Counted from the first letter of the stretch, positions 34,362 to 44,395 are shown. The stretch is DNA of 64,000 nt from Ascaphus truei (GCA_036426205.1 CM071568.1:43142723-43206722), one strand, 5' to 3'. Notes: a model not told the origin generated them from the sequence alone. Numbers and translations are program-made.

Positions 34362-35684
34362 CTAACCGGAAGTGTCGCCATCTCGCGTGGGACCTCCATG
34401 CGGGATCTCTTCCTCTATGACGACATCCGGTTGCTCCGCCGTCGCCACCGGAAGTGATGCCGTCTCTCCACGTGCGCGTTGGGCCTGGCACGGCCCTTCC
34501 AGCGCTTCGCCGTCTGCTGCAACCAAGTAAGTAATAGGGCTGCTTGGCTTACCCGTCCGCAGGGGTGTAGGCGTCTCTCTCCCGTCTCCGCCAGGTCCTG
34601 GGATGGCGGGACTCCGTCGGTCGGATCGCCGATCTGCGGGGGACGTCCTGCCACTCACCCCACGGGGTGTCGTTCTCCCGGTATGCCTTTTCAGCTCCGT
34701 TTTTACTACCGCCAGCTCACGGAGGTCCTCGTCTGAGTAATCCCCTCGCCCGGACTTAGGGGTCTCCGGGCGGGGTGACAGTCTCTTTGCCCCTTTCGCG
34801 GGGGTTGATTCCGCCACCTCAATCGCCAGTGACCCAGCCGACTTGACCGGCTCCAGTCCCTTGTCTCCGGGACTCGCGCGGTTGAGCCATAGCGCGCCCG
34901 GGGACTCGGCGGAGCGCCTTGTCACGTCCACCGGGTGGTCAGCAGGCTGTATAGGAATAAATGTGGGCATAGGCCACAGGTACAAAGTCCCGCAATGAGG
35001 ACAACGTGCCGCCGTGTTGACCGTGCCTCCGGGCAGCCCGCATTGTAGGCATAGCCCAACCACCGTCTCTGTATTGGCCACCCTCACTACTAGCAACCCG
35101 CCGGGTACTGAGTAGGGCTGGGTGGAGACCATCGTGCCCACAGTGGAGGAGCAGGCCATTCTTTGTACAGGAGCCACTTCCTGTACAGGTCTCTCCTTCT
35201 CAGTGGTTCCTCGCAACTGACTGATGGAAGTTGCTGGATCCGCCACTCCCTGCTTCGGCTCCTCCCTTCTCTGACAGAGCTGGAACCCGCCCCCAGGGGT
35301 TGCAATAATGGGCGGGTCCCACAGGGGAATATCATGCCCCTTAATTAAGGCCGCACCTCTCTCAGTCCTGGTGGGCGCGGTTAGCGTTTTCGCGCCAATT
35401 TCCCCACAAGGGTGGGGGTCTTTTCCCGCGGCTAGTTCCCGCCTTCTCCTGGCAGCCGCCCTTCGTGCAAGATAACCATCCTTTTTGCACGGCTCTTCCA
35501 CGGCCGGAACTACTTTCTGTAGTGGCGCCGTCTGAATATCAGTCCCTGGGCCCAGTGGGTGCATCCCCACAGGCCATAGTTGATAGTCACTCCCCCTGGT
35601 AGAAATCAGGGGAGGGTCCCATAAACTCAACGGTTGACTCAGCACAGGGGCTGAATTAGTCACTGTCCATCCCGGCGCAGCCAT
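34362..35684 (-). CDS. Gag-like element copy B, central ORF (440 codons) with CX2C pairs
   Basis: The central part of the gag-like polypeptide. Residues 21-36 and 121-136 repeat an LWDPPxIxTxG...QL motif about 100 residues apart. Residues 212-215 and 228-231 form two CX2C pairs spaced by 12 residues (CLQCG...CPHCG), a zinc-ribbon-like arrangement, not the CCHC knuckle of ordinary Gag. The C-terminal half is Arg/Pro/Ser/Glu-rich and probably disordered. The start overlaps the 166-codon ORF in another frame, indicating a frameshift near 35670. Family not recognised, and the function is unknown. Confidence 0.55.
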   Translation of the reverse strand: MAAPGWTVTNSAPVLSQPLSLWDPPLISTRGSDYQLWPVGMHPLGPGTDIQTAPLQKVVPAVEEPCKKDGYLARRAAARRRRELAAGKDPHPCGEIGAKTLTAPTRTERGAALIKGHDIPLWDPPIIATPGGGFQLCQRREEPKQGVADPATSISQLRGTTEKERPVQEVAPVQRMACSSTVGTMVSTQPYSVPGGLLVVRVANTETVVGLCLQCGLPGGTVNTAARCPHCGTLYLWPMPTFIPIQPADHPVDVTRRSAESPGALWLNRASPGDKGLEPVKSAGSLAIEVAESTPAKGAKRLSPRPETPKSGRGDYSDEDLRELAVVKTELKRHTGRTTPRGVSGRTSPADRRSDRRSPAIPGPGGDGRETPTPLRTGKPSSPITYLVAADGEALEGPCQAQRARGETASLPVATAEQPDVVIEEEIPHGGPTRDGDTSG

Positions 35685-36160
35685 AGCTTTCGCGCCATGC
35701 CCCCTTCAGGGCGGGGCTCTGCTGTTCGCGCCATTCCCGGCCAGCTTTTTGCAAGTCCTGCACCAGCCACATTTTCTGTAACTGTCCCATGCGGTTTCCC
35801 TAGCAAGCGGGAACCGCCATTTTGGTTGACTGTTGAGCCCAAAAAGTCCATCTGTTTGCTCTCCTCACGGGGTTCTCCCCCAATTATAACAATTTCTTCA
35901 CACTCTTCAAGGGTGGCCCCTCGCTGTCCCATACAGGATAAAAACGGGGCAGCCATAGCCTTCGCTCCGCTCCAGAGCAGCCTGGTCAATGACAACTCGG
36001 CGACAGTCTGCTCTTCAGTGGGTTGCACGCCACGGGTGCCCTCCCCATCAGCCTCTGTCCGCCATTTTATGTTCTCCGCACCACGCGGATCCTCTATCCT
36101 CTCGTAACAGTTGTCGTACATGGGGCTCCACTCTGCGGGGCAGCCACCACACCGGTACAA
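35660..36160 (-). CDS. Gag-like element copy B, N-terminal ORF (166 codons)
   Basis: It starts MYRCGGCPAEW and carries a CX2C pair (C4, C7) and a further Cys at 18, then an Ala/Leu-rich helical-looking stretch (AELSLTRLLWSGAKAM) and EECEEIVIIGGEP. It is the first substantial ORF after the 5' LTR at 36664, leaving about 500 nt of leader. The true start is uncertain and could lie upstream of 36160. Frame continuity with the next ORF is broken at about 35670. No known domain. Confidence 0.5.
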   Translation of the reverse strand: MYRCGGCPAEWSPMYDNCYERIEDPRGAENIKWRTEADGEGTRGVQPTEEQTVAELSLTRLLWSGAKAMAAPFLSCMGQRGATLEECEEIVIIGGEPREESKQMDFLGSTVNQNGGSRLLGKPHGTVTENVAGAGLAKSWPGMARTAEPRPEGGMARKLWLRRDGQ

Positions 36161-36663
36161 TAAAGATCAGCTTCAGATGCACCACCACATGTGTACCTTA
36201 TCTAGGTGTGACCCAGTGTTGCACTACCTCAGGCTAGGCTCACTCTCTCAGTGTCTGCTGTGGCTCCTTCCTCCCAGTCTGTGCTCCCTACGGTGAGTGT
36301 CTGGAATGGGCTAGGTACTCTGGCTCTGCCATGCAGTACTTGGGGAGTCTACCTGTCTTGGTCAGCCTAGCGCAGACCCTCTCCAGGACTCCTGACCAAG
36401 TTAACAGGCTATCCCTTCTGGCATCCTACCAACTAGCACTGCCTCAAGGTGACTCGGTCAGCTATAACCCGGCTCCAGACCCCTCACTCCCTTCAGGCCC
36501 CTAGGTCGTCCCTGCGAACTGACATACTCCATCAGCCCCCTGACCACCCCTAGGTCCGTCCCTACGCAGCACAAAGTGGCAGCAGACACTCTCCCTGTTT
36601 CCCAGTGTGCCTAGCTAGAGCCTGTCCTGATGACAGATCTGATCTCAGCAGCTCGCCTCCAAA
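36161..36663 (-). other. Leader region of copy B between 5' LTR and first ORF
   Basis: Approximately 500 nt, matched in copy A at about 29450-29956. Directly inside the LTR the minus strand reads TTTGGAGGCGAGCTG, where a primer-binding site is expected. The TGGAGGC start resembles tRNA-Thr-type sites only weakly, so the primer is unassigned. Confidence 0.5.
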
Positions 36664-37477
36664 TGTAACGGTGTTTCTGGCCCGGCCTGACCCACCCAAT
36701 CTCACATTGGCCCCTGTGGTCTAACCGGACCCCATTACAGTGTAGATATGCCTGATGGTGCACCTGCTGGCTACAGGACTCCTGAGTCTCCCGCATGATG
36801 GTGTGTGGGGAGGACCCGTCAGACAGGCAGCTGAGGTAGTGTGCTGAGTCTCACCTAGTTCCAGTGCAGCGCCTCCACCTCACCAGGGTCCCTGCGTCCG
36901 CATGGGGATGATCCTGACAAGGAACTCCTCGGTGGTGCAACCTCCTGTGAAATCATTGGACTCTCACACACAGGGGTTTCTCTGATCAGCTCCATCTTTA
37001 TTGTCATGGTGGGCATAGCTGCCCTCCACAATGGGTATATTCAGCCGATCATCTCGTCCGTGCTCCCTTTAGATAGGTATATCACCTAGATCAGGGATTC
37101 ACTTATTCCCGCAGGAATCACTGTCCTGTGCCAGGTCCCTGGACACAGCCTCCCATGGAGTTACTATAACATAACTGACACTCTGATAGAACTTGAACTC
37201 CTTCCTCAGCTCTGACAAGAGCTGGAACTCTTTCTCCTCCTCTCAGCAGAACCTAACTTTTAAACACAGTGCTGTGCCTTATGTAAGCTTCTGAGGCTGA
37301 CACACCTCTGACATCACTAGCCATGGAGTCAGAGCATGTGACCAGTCCCAGCCATACACAGGGCACCCCACCAGGGTGTGAGGGGAAACCTCCATAATTA
37401 CTGCTGGCATGCCCACACTTACCAGGCCTTACTGCCAACAGGAGAGATGACTGTAGGCATTTTACATGACCGCTACA
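36664..37477 (-). mobile_element. 5' LTR of gag-like element copy B, 814 bp
   Basis: Same ends as the other two LTRs (TGTAACGGTG...GACCGCTACA), inverted box GTGCAGCGCCTCCACC at 36866-36881, and followed by CCAC at 37478-37481. Very few substitutions separate it from the LTR at 25557; most differences are single-base indels. Confidence 0.9.
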
Positions 37478-37509
37478 CCACCAACAGAAATCTCGAGGCC
37501 CAGGACAAA

Positions 37510-37815
37510 TTAAATGAACAAGGGGAGGGGGTAATGAGCTATGAGGGGAGAAGGAGCTATGGAGTACAGGGGTGAAGGAGCTATGAGGGTGGAGAAGGAG
37601 CTGAGGAGGGGAGAAGGAGCTATGAGGGGTGAGTGGATAAGGAGCTATCGAGGGAGGTGAGCAGGAGCTTTGGGGGGAGGGGAGAAAGAGCTATAGGGGG
37701 AAGAGGAAAAGGAGCCATGGGAGGAAGGGGAGATGGAGCTATGTGGGAGGGAGAAGCTATGGGGGAGAGAAGGAGCTTAAGAGGGGGTAGCAGGTATGGA
37801 CCTTAGGAAGGGGGA
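37510..37815. repeat. Purine-rich degenerate minisatellite
   Basis: About ten imperfect units of a roughly 25-30-bp AGAAGGAGCTATGAGGGG-like motif, almost all purine on the plus strand. Unit boundaries and length vary. It sits between the composite's CCAC flank and the L1-like fragment. Confidence 0.75.
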
Positions 37816-37844
37816 AGTAGGCATGGGCCTGAGGGACTTTGAGG

Positions 37845-37883
37845 GGTTAAATAACTCCATCAGAAAGGAAAAAAGGTTCTAAA
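37845..37883 (+). pseudogene. L1-like ORF2 endonuclease, N-terminal scrap
   Basis: The sequence encodes a GLNNSIRKEKRF-like segment, equivalent to the start of L1-type AP endonuclease domains. It is cut off by the LTR at 37884, and the frame resumes with one-base slippage beyond it at 39216 (NYLTNAK). Confidence 0.55.
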
Positions 37884-39215
37884 TGTAACGAGTATTCCCC
37901 CACCCAATCGCAGATAGAGTGTAAGTGCAGAGAACTTGGCGTTACCAGGTGTGGTGCTTTACTTGTTAGGCTCACAGGAGGGATGAGCTTCTGCCGCTGG
38001 GAACCTGGAGCACGTATAATACTATGAGTAACCGTGTACTCGGTGCAGCACCTCCACCTGCGATGGCTCCCACCAGAGGGGGAGTGGTTCCTCGCAGGAC
38101 AATATATATATATATATCACTAAACACACATAATGTAAACCAACCAATGACTTTACTATTGCAAATGTACTTGTGCATATGATAGACCGGTGTCCCTCAC
38201 TAGAGGAGACACCAACTATGGCGTCTCGCAGGATGCAACCTCCTTCCACCGGATGATCCCACCCTGTGTCCAGTAACCCCCACACAATATGTCCCTTCAA
38301 GTGATATAGATGTGTGTGACTGCGCAGCCACTAGTCCTGTGTGAGTACTCTGTTGGTGCACTTTATAATGATACATGACCTGGCTCCAGCCACGGGTGCC
38401 ACTATACCCTTGGGTTTGGATCCGCAGTGACGTTCCACGCGTGGGATGAATTCCGGCGTGGATAATATCACCGCAGCTCTGCACCGTCTGTACCTTGGCG
38501 GGGTCCCGTCTGCCGCCGGCAGACCGCAGTCCCTGCTTGGCGTGACCTCCGGAAAGATAGTCTTTACATATAATATATAGGGGTCTGAGCCCAGACCTCT
38601 GGGGACGTGCAGCGCCCGTTGTGTCCCTAACTAACTGCTGAATAATACTAAGGGGGGCACGATCCCTAACCTGGGGCCTGTCCCTTAAACAACACAACAC
38701 TACTGGTGGCTCAGAGCTATCTGGGGCCTAGTGGGGCTGCTGGCCTAGTGCAGGGAGTCACTGACTCCTGCACCCTACCTCCTTCCCCTAGCTGCTCCGG
38801 TCGCCGACTGCCTAACGTGCTCAGAGCCCGTGAAATGTATCAATCCCTCTGTGCAGGGAGATACTGTAGCCCTATTGGCTCCCTGGCATCACGTGGGGCA
38901 CTGCTGAGGCTCATGGGACTTTTAATCCCTTCCAAGAGCCTGACCCTGGTAGGCTAGGGTTCGCGTGCTTGCTGCTCGCGCATGCGCAACTGTCCCTGCC
39001 AAGATGGCGGCACTCTGCACGGGGAGCCACCGAGAGCCCTAGCGACGCGCCCGTGGCCCTGACAACCGGCCGCTCGCGTCCCCGGCAACCTCCCCTCCGG
39101 TTCCCGTCTGCCCCTCACCCCTGCAATCGCCAACGGGTCCGCCATTGGGATCGGCGGCACCCACGATCGCCAGCCAGGTGAGGGAGGGCAACGGGCAGAG
39201 GGGGACCTGGCTACA
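37884..39215 (-). mobile_element. Solo LTR (TGTA/TACA family), 1332 bp, TAAA duplication
   Basis: It starts TGTAACGAGTATTCCCCC and ends ACCTGGCTACA on the plus strand; the reverse complement matches the start/end style of 48546-50381. TAAA flanks both sides (37880-37883 and 39216-39219). The inverted box GTGCAGCACCTCCACC is at 38043-38058. It interrupts an L1-like endonuclease. A (TA)n run lies at 38102-38117. Confidence 0.85.
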
Positions 39216-40176
39216 TAAATTACCTAACAAATGCTAAAAATTGACAGTGCATGCTTACAAGAGACACACTTGGATGCTAAAGAAAGCACCAAACTTCAGA
39301 GAAATTGGGTTTGACACTGTATATTCTCTCCAGCGAAGGAGAAAAAAAAGCAGGAGTAGCAATACTACTGTAATAAACAAAAATGTACCAGACGAAATCA
39401 CCTTAACCTCTAGAGACAATGAAGGCAGCTTCACACAAACACAAATCAGAATATTGGGAAAAAAATACACACAGTGCACCATGTATGGTCCAAATGATCA
39501 TAACGCAGAATTTTCCCAGGACACAGCGGTAAAAAAATCCAAAACTGCAAAAATAATAACTTGATAATAGGCGGGGATATGAACTCCATACAAGATACAT
39601 ACTTAGACAGATCAGGGTCCAATATAAACACGACAAGAATAACACACAGACTAGGAACATCCAACTATTCAGAGACACTTTGAGGGTAATAGATAGCTGG
39701 AGAAATCTAAACCCAAAAGAAAGAGTATACACCTTTTACTCAAATGTGCACAACACTTGCTCTAGAATAGATTGTATATTAATCAGCCCACACCTTATGG
39801 GAAAAGTAACTGACATACAGATAGGGGAGATTGTACTATCCGACCATGCAGTGGTAAAGCTAAACATAAAAAGGTGGGAATAGAAAATAAGGGTACAAAT
39901 ACATGGGGATTTCCCAATTATATAGTAGGTAATTAAAACTTCCGAAGCTATTTGATAAATAGGGAAGATTATGCTGAAACAAACAAGGAACACATAGAAG
40001 ATCCACTACTATACTGGGAAACATAAAAGGCGATGATGAGGGGCCATATTATTTCTTATGTTGCCAGATTTAAAAAAAACTCAATTTGCCACAGCAAGTA
40101 ATGAACTCACTAAAGCATACAGGGACTTTAAACTCTCTCCTGCGCAAAGCAACAAAGAACAATATTTACGATGCAA
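39216..40176 (+). pseudogene. L1-like ORF2: endonuclease and linker remnant
   Basis: Fragments in several plus frames give CLQETHLDA, IGGDMNSIQDTYLDRSG, YTFYSNVHNTCSRIDCILIS and LSDHAVVKLNI. These are the catalytic blocks of L1-type AP endonuclease, including the GGD(M/F)N and SDHA motifs. A linker follows (KAYRDFKLSPAQSNKEQYL). This endonuclease would nick target DNA for target-primed reverse transcription. Multiple frameshifts and stops make it dead. It is flanked by one LTR insertion (37884-39215) and interrupted by another near 40177. Confidence 0.8.
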
Positions 40177-40946
40177 GGTAACATGCAGTAGCCACCGACC
40201 TACAACTGGGCAGCCACGTCCGGAGTGCAGAGTGGTAGTCGTGTCGCTGGGTCAGGGTAGGAGAAGTCAGAATGGTGGAGGTACTTGCCGTGGTCTAGGA
40301 TTGGAGAAATCGGACAGTCGTTATGCGGTGCCGGGGTCCAGGGGTATAGAAGGTAGAAGTCCAAATACACGCCGAGGTCAAGGGTCAGAGAGGCGGAGGT
40401 CCAGATACAAGCCGAGGTCAAAACAGGAACAGGATAAGCAAGACAAGACAGCAACAGGGTGTTTGAGGCAAACACTTGTACACAAACAGAGGTTTATGCT
40501 CAGCCAGTTTGGCAGCAGGGCTGACTGAGCATTTAAGGACAGGTAGCAAATGGTAGGGCATCACCCAGACATATTCCCCTAGACATATTCAGTCCACTGG
40601 TAAACACGGGCGGGAGAAGTGCAGGTGTGGAATAATTGCTGATGCAATGAACCCCTTGTGTGCCCAAGGTAGCGCGGCGCCTGCACGTAGCTTGCGCCTC
40701 ACCCGTGATGTCACGAGGGCGAAGCCTGACCGAGGTCCATGCGGTGTCCTGCAGACTGGAAGAGCGGCGTGCATTAGGCGCTTCGTCACGGGACGCGTCA
40801 CGGGGGTAGAGCCTAAACACGTGGTGTGCGGTGTCCCTCAGCCTGGTAGTGCGGCATGCATCACCCGTCCCGTCATAGGGTGCATCACAGGGGCGGGACC
40901 GACGGACAATCCTCACAAAAAGAAGGAAAGCAAGCAAGCCTCATAA
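40177..40946 (-). mobile_element. Gypsy-type LTR inserted in the L1-like element
   Basis: Shares with 8154-8877 and 10067-10917 the recurring GAGGTC/GGTCCAG/GGAGAAGTC phrases, the GCTCAG..GGCAGCAGGGCTGACTGAG segment and a GC-rich end. It separates L1 linker (ends about 40176) from L1 RT (resumes about 40965). Exact ends and target duplication could not be fixed. The ORFs inside are chance. Confidence 0.6.
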
Positions 40947-40949
40947 AAT

Positions 40950-41500
40950 TAAAGAAGCCCAATACTTTAGGTGTGGGAACAAGATCAGCAGGGTTTTAAG
41001 CAATCTACTTAAACATTTTTAGAAATTCTGCATCCATTACCAAATTACTAGACAAAACACTAAAGATAACATGTGGCCCCCAAAAAATAAATGAAACATT
41101 TAAAGATTTTTATACACAACTCTACAGAAAAAAAACACAATAGAAGAAAAATTATTTTTTAAACACGTACAGCTCCCCAAAATCATGCAATTAGACAAAG
41201 AACTATTGAACTCCCCAACCACAGAATAGTAAATACTGTAACAGCAACACTAAAAAAAATCACAAAGCACCAGGACAAGATGGTCTGACAGATGAATTCT
41301 TCAAAGAACTTTATCTGGAGGTAGTGAAACCATTGGAACAAACATTTTTAAAAAATGCTGAAAGAGGCAACATATCTAGATTCAAGTAAAATGGCATACG
41401 TACATTAGCATCCAACATAAACAAGGAAAGAATCCATTAAAACCAGAATTGTATGGATAAATGTATGCTATTGTCTGCTAGCAAAAACAATTTTTCTGCA
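40950..41500 (+). pseudogene. L1-like ORF2: N-terminal reverse transcriptase remnant
   Basis: Translating across frames gives YFRCGNKISRVLSNLL, then a HKAPGQDGLTDEFFKELYLE segment (the L1 KAPGPDG block) and, after more shifts, an INVCYCLLAKT segment equivalent to the LLNxDYKxLAK block. The catalytic FADD box is absent, as the copy stops before it. Non-functional. Confidence 0.75.
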
Positions 41501-41584
41501 CATTTAATGTAATATTTCTTTTTTTCCCCCAAACATTTTTATTAAATCAATGGTGCGTCTTAGAATCGACGGTGTTTTAGAATC

Positions 41585-42295
41585 GAGGAAATGCAGTATA
41601 TCACAGAGAATCTTCCATACGGATTTCTCCGCTATTCAAAATCCCCAGCCGGAGCAACTTTATCTTTTGTTCCCAAGAAAGAAGGTACATTACAACCCTG
41701 TATTGACAAGAGAACACGCATTGACATAACTATCAAGAAACGCTATCCTTTGCTACTGATTTCTGAGTTATTGGTAGTTCATACTGCCAAGTTATTTAAT
41801 TGTATTGTATTGTTTGTCTTTATTTATATAGCGCCAAAAGTGTACTCATCGCTTCACAAAGAATACAGTACAGGGAATTTTAAAAATACAATAAGTGCAG
41901 CAAAAATAAGACAATGGGAAAGGAAATCCCTGCCCCGAAGAGCTTACAATCTAATTATCTAATTAATAAACTGAATATCAGGGGCTCTTATAACCTGGTC
42001 CACATTAGAGAGGGGGATGAATGGAAAACAGCATTACACACAAGGTATGGACGTTTAGAATATTTGGTAATGCTCTTTGGAGTATGTAATACTCCAGCAA
42101 CATTTCAGCATTTTCTCAATTATATTTTCCGAGATCTGTTAGATGTCTATGTTCAAATCTACCTCGAAGACATCTTAATTTATTCTGAGTCTGACAACGA
42201 GCATATCCTCCATGTTCAAGAAGTACTACTCGGGATAAGGACTCATCTTTATGCTAAATTTAAAAAAATTTAAATTTCACCAGACAAAAATTGAG
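41585..42295 (+). pseudogene. Ty3/gypsy RT remnant (plus strand), interrupted by an L2-like copy
   Basis: 41591-41790 encodes the RT fingers (SPAGATLSFVPKKEGTLQ, RYPLLLISELL). 41968-42273 resumes with IRGSYNLVHIREGDEWKTAL, LFGVCNTPATFQHFLN and YVQIYLEDILIYS. The catalytic YxDD box reads YLED, a substitution of the first Asp. The gap is a clean insertion of an L2-like tail. RT would copy element RNA into DNA, but this copy has lost that ability. Confidence 0.85.
41801..41967 (-). mobile_element. L2-like insertion inside gypsy RT, TTAAT duplication
   Basis: The minus-strand reading has ATTGTAAGCTCTTCGGGGCA near its start and a TATATAAATAAAGAC-like end with (AATAC)n, an L2-type tail. TTAAT flanks it (41796-41800 and 41963-41967), and removing it restores alignment to the RT family. 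Confidence 0.7.
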
Positions 42296-42930
42296 TATTT
42301 CTCTCTCCTTCTGTTATTTCCCTGGACAGTCACAAGATCCAAGCCATTTTAGACTGGCATACACCTACATCAATTAAAGGTGTACAAAGACTATTGGGGT
42401 TCGCCAATTTCTATTGATGGTTCATTCAGGGCTTCTCCTTAGTTGTCTGTCCATTGACTCAGCTTCTACGAAAAGTACTCAAGTTATCCTGGTCAAATGC
42501 AGTGGAAAAGGCTTCTTAATGGGCATTCACTCAAGCATGAATACTTGCTCACCCTCAGTGTGGCCAAGAATTAATTGTGGAAGCAGACACATCTGACTTT
42601 GCGTTAGGGGCTATTTTGTCTCAACGGAATGCTCAAAATAATGTAGTTAGTTCATCCAGGGGCCTATTACTCACAAAAATGTTTGAATGCTAAAATAAAC
42701 TATACTATATGCAACATTAATTATTGGTCATAAAAACTACCTTCGCAGAATAGCGTCAATGGTAATTGAAGTTTGGATTGATCATCGCAATCTTCAATTT
42801 CTTCATTCAGCAACTGTAAGTGTACCTATCCTAGACAGGCTCGCTGGGCCTTGTCTTCACACGGTTCCAGTTCAAACTGACCTTTGAACCAGGGTATGCT
42901 AATGGCAAGGCAGATGAACTCGCTCACAGA
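42296..42930 (+). pseudogene. Gypsy connection/RNase H remnant
   Basis: Plus-strand fragments include IQAILDWHTPTSIKGVQRLLG, the RT-RNase H connection, then ELIVEADTSDFALGAILSQR, the first RNase H Asp block, and FEPGYANGKADELAHRD, the tail of RNase H. Stops are frequent. RNase H would digest template RNA during reverse transcription. Confidence 0.8.
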
Positions 42931-43059
42931 GATACCCCTGAGCCCTGGAAGCCTGACCCAAGTCTGATTTTACCTGTACAACATCTTGTGTCTAGTATAC
43001 AAACTACGGACTTTGCTATGGCCTTAAAATGAGAATTAAAAAAAAAAAATGTTCACGTC

Positions 43060-43320
43060 CAAGAGGGATTTTTATTATCTCAAGCAATGTCTATATATGC
43101 CTGGAGAATCGTTCAAGTCATGCAGTAGTGTCACCATCATCGGTCTGTAGGACATCCGGGTGTTTTCAAAACCCAAAAACGTTTGCAACGATACTTTTAG
43201 TGGCCTACATTGAATTCAGATAACGAGAAATATGTGGGATACTGCGAGTTATGTGCTCATCATAAGAATCCTCGTATGTGCCCTGCGGGGCTCCCGTTAC
43301 CCTTACCGGTGCCCTGAGAA
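43060..43320 (+). pseudogene. Gypsy integrase zinc-binding remnant
   Basis: Across frames it encodes HHRSVGHPGVFKTQKRLQRY and a CELCAHHKNP-like end, giving the integrase HHCC signature, followed by a PLPVPE linker. The DDE core is missing. Confidence 0.7.
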
Positions 43321-43470
43321 TTGTTCTACCCTAAGGCATAGCTATAGCCAGGGCAGCACGCACTCTTGGGGGGCCTACTCTCTCACCCCCTGTAGAGACA
43401 GTTGCTCACTCCTTGCCACTCTTCTCCTATCTAAAGTGCACGTCCCTGTTCTTGTCTCCTGCCCAGCTAA
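43321..43470 (+). other. Unassigned sequence between gypsy integrase and the next insertion
   Basis: Pyrimidine-rich, GC-richer stretch, possibly the gypsy 3' LTR start. It ends in TCCTGCCCAGCTAA, which is repeated at 44109-44122. Confidence 0.35.
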
Positions 43471-44108
43471 TCAAAAAGATAAAGAAAAGCTCCCTATACG
43501 CCGCACTAGAGATCACCTAAATCTATGTTAAAACTTAATATTTATTAATAAACAATTAAAATGTGTTTATTGCAGCAGTAATGTGAACCAAAGTAATTAA
43601 AATGATTGAAATAAAAACGGAGAGGTTAGCTGTGTACCTAATAGAAACTGACAGTGTAGATCAAAACCACTATTGTCAATTAGAGTGTCCCACAACTATA
43701 TAATTATACTAGAGGTGGTAGTGATTTGGCTACAATATTGTGTCATTTGAAAACTACTCCTAGATGGTAGTGATGGGTGTAACCTGAATTGATGTGTACG
43801 CTCGGTTTACCAAGTAGATACTGTAGTGAATCAGGTATACATACACATTTGTGCCAGACCGTCAGGTTCAAAATTTAGTGAGCCTGTGGGTCTGTCATGG
43901 TGAGCAATAGCAGTTGATGCAAGATCACAAAGTATGTGTCTTGTACTGTGAACCATGAACCATACAATGATTAAGGAGTAGTCAGAGTGTTGTGCTTCCT
44001 AATGAAGTCTCCGAAACACTCTGAGAGGAATTAGGCAACAGACCTCTCCGATATAGCCAGCGTACTAGGTGGTAACACTTAGCTTGAGTACTTTTCGTAG
44101 AAGCTGAG
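43471..44108. mobile_element. 638-bp insertion flanked by a 14-bp direct repeat
   Basis: TCCTGCCCAGCTAA precedes (43457-43470) and follows (44109-44122) this block, consistent with the long target duplication of target-primed retroelements. The inner sequence has a Penelope-like CCTAATGAAGTCTCCGAAAC segment near 44010. Its last 26 nt are an exact inverted copy of 42458-42483 in the nearby gypsy pol. Confidence 0.65.
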
Positions 44109-44122
44109 TCCTGCCCAGCTAA

Positions 44123-44395
44123 GTATATTGCCTGCTTCTATGTGTATGACCTCGGAATTTTTCTGGATTTTGCGTTTGCCTAAATCCTCAAGATATATTG
44201 CCTGCTTAACCGTGAATTACCTTGGATTGTCTTTGATTCTGCTCGGTCTTACCCGCTGAACCAACAAGCTTCCTTCCTAAGCCTCTGTCATCCCCAGCGT
44301 TCTCAACCTTTCATGAAATATCGCAGTTTTTTGGCTCCAGTTTAGCCTCTGTTGTGTAGCTATGCGACTTGATTACATAAACCCGTGTGTCTATA
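44123..44395 (+). mobile_element. Gypsy-type LTR 3' portion
   Basis: Two successive TATATTGCCTGCTT... units with CCTCGGAATTT and CCTTGGATTGTC resemble the repeated 'gaccttggattg' phrases of amphibian gypsy LTRs. It continues the plus-strand gypsy remnant. The end near 44395 is approximate. Confidence 0.45.

Noticed and set aside
36641..36663. tRNA-Thr primer site for the gag-like element
   Set aside because: Only the TGGAGGC start and scattered bases agree; too weak to name the primer.
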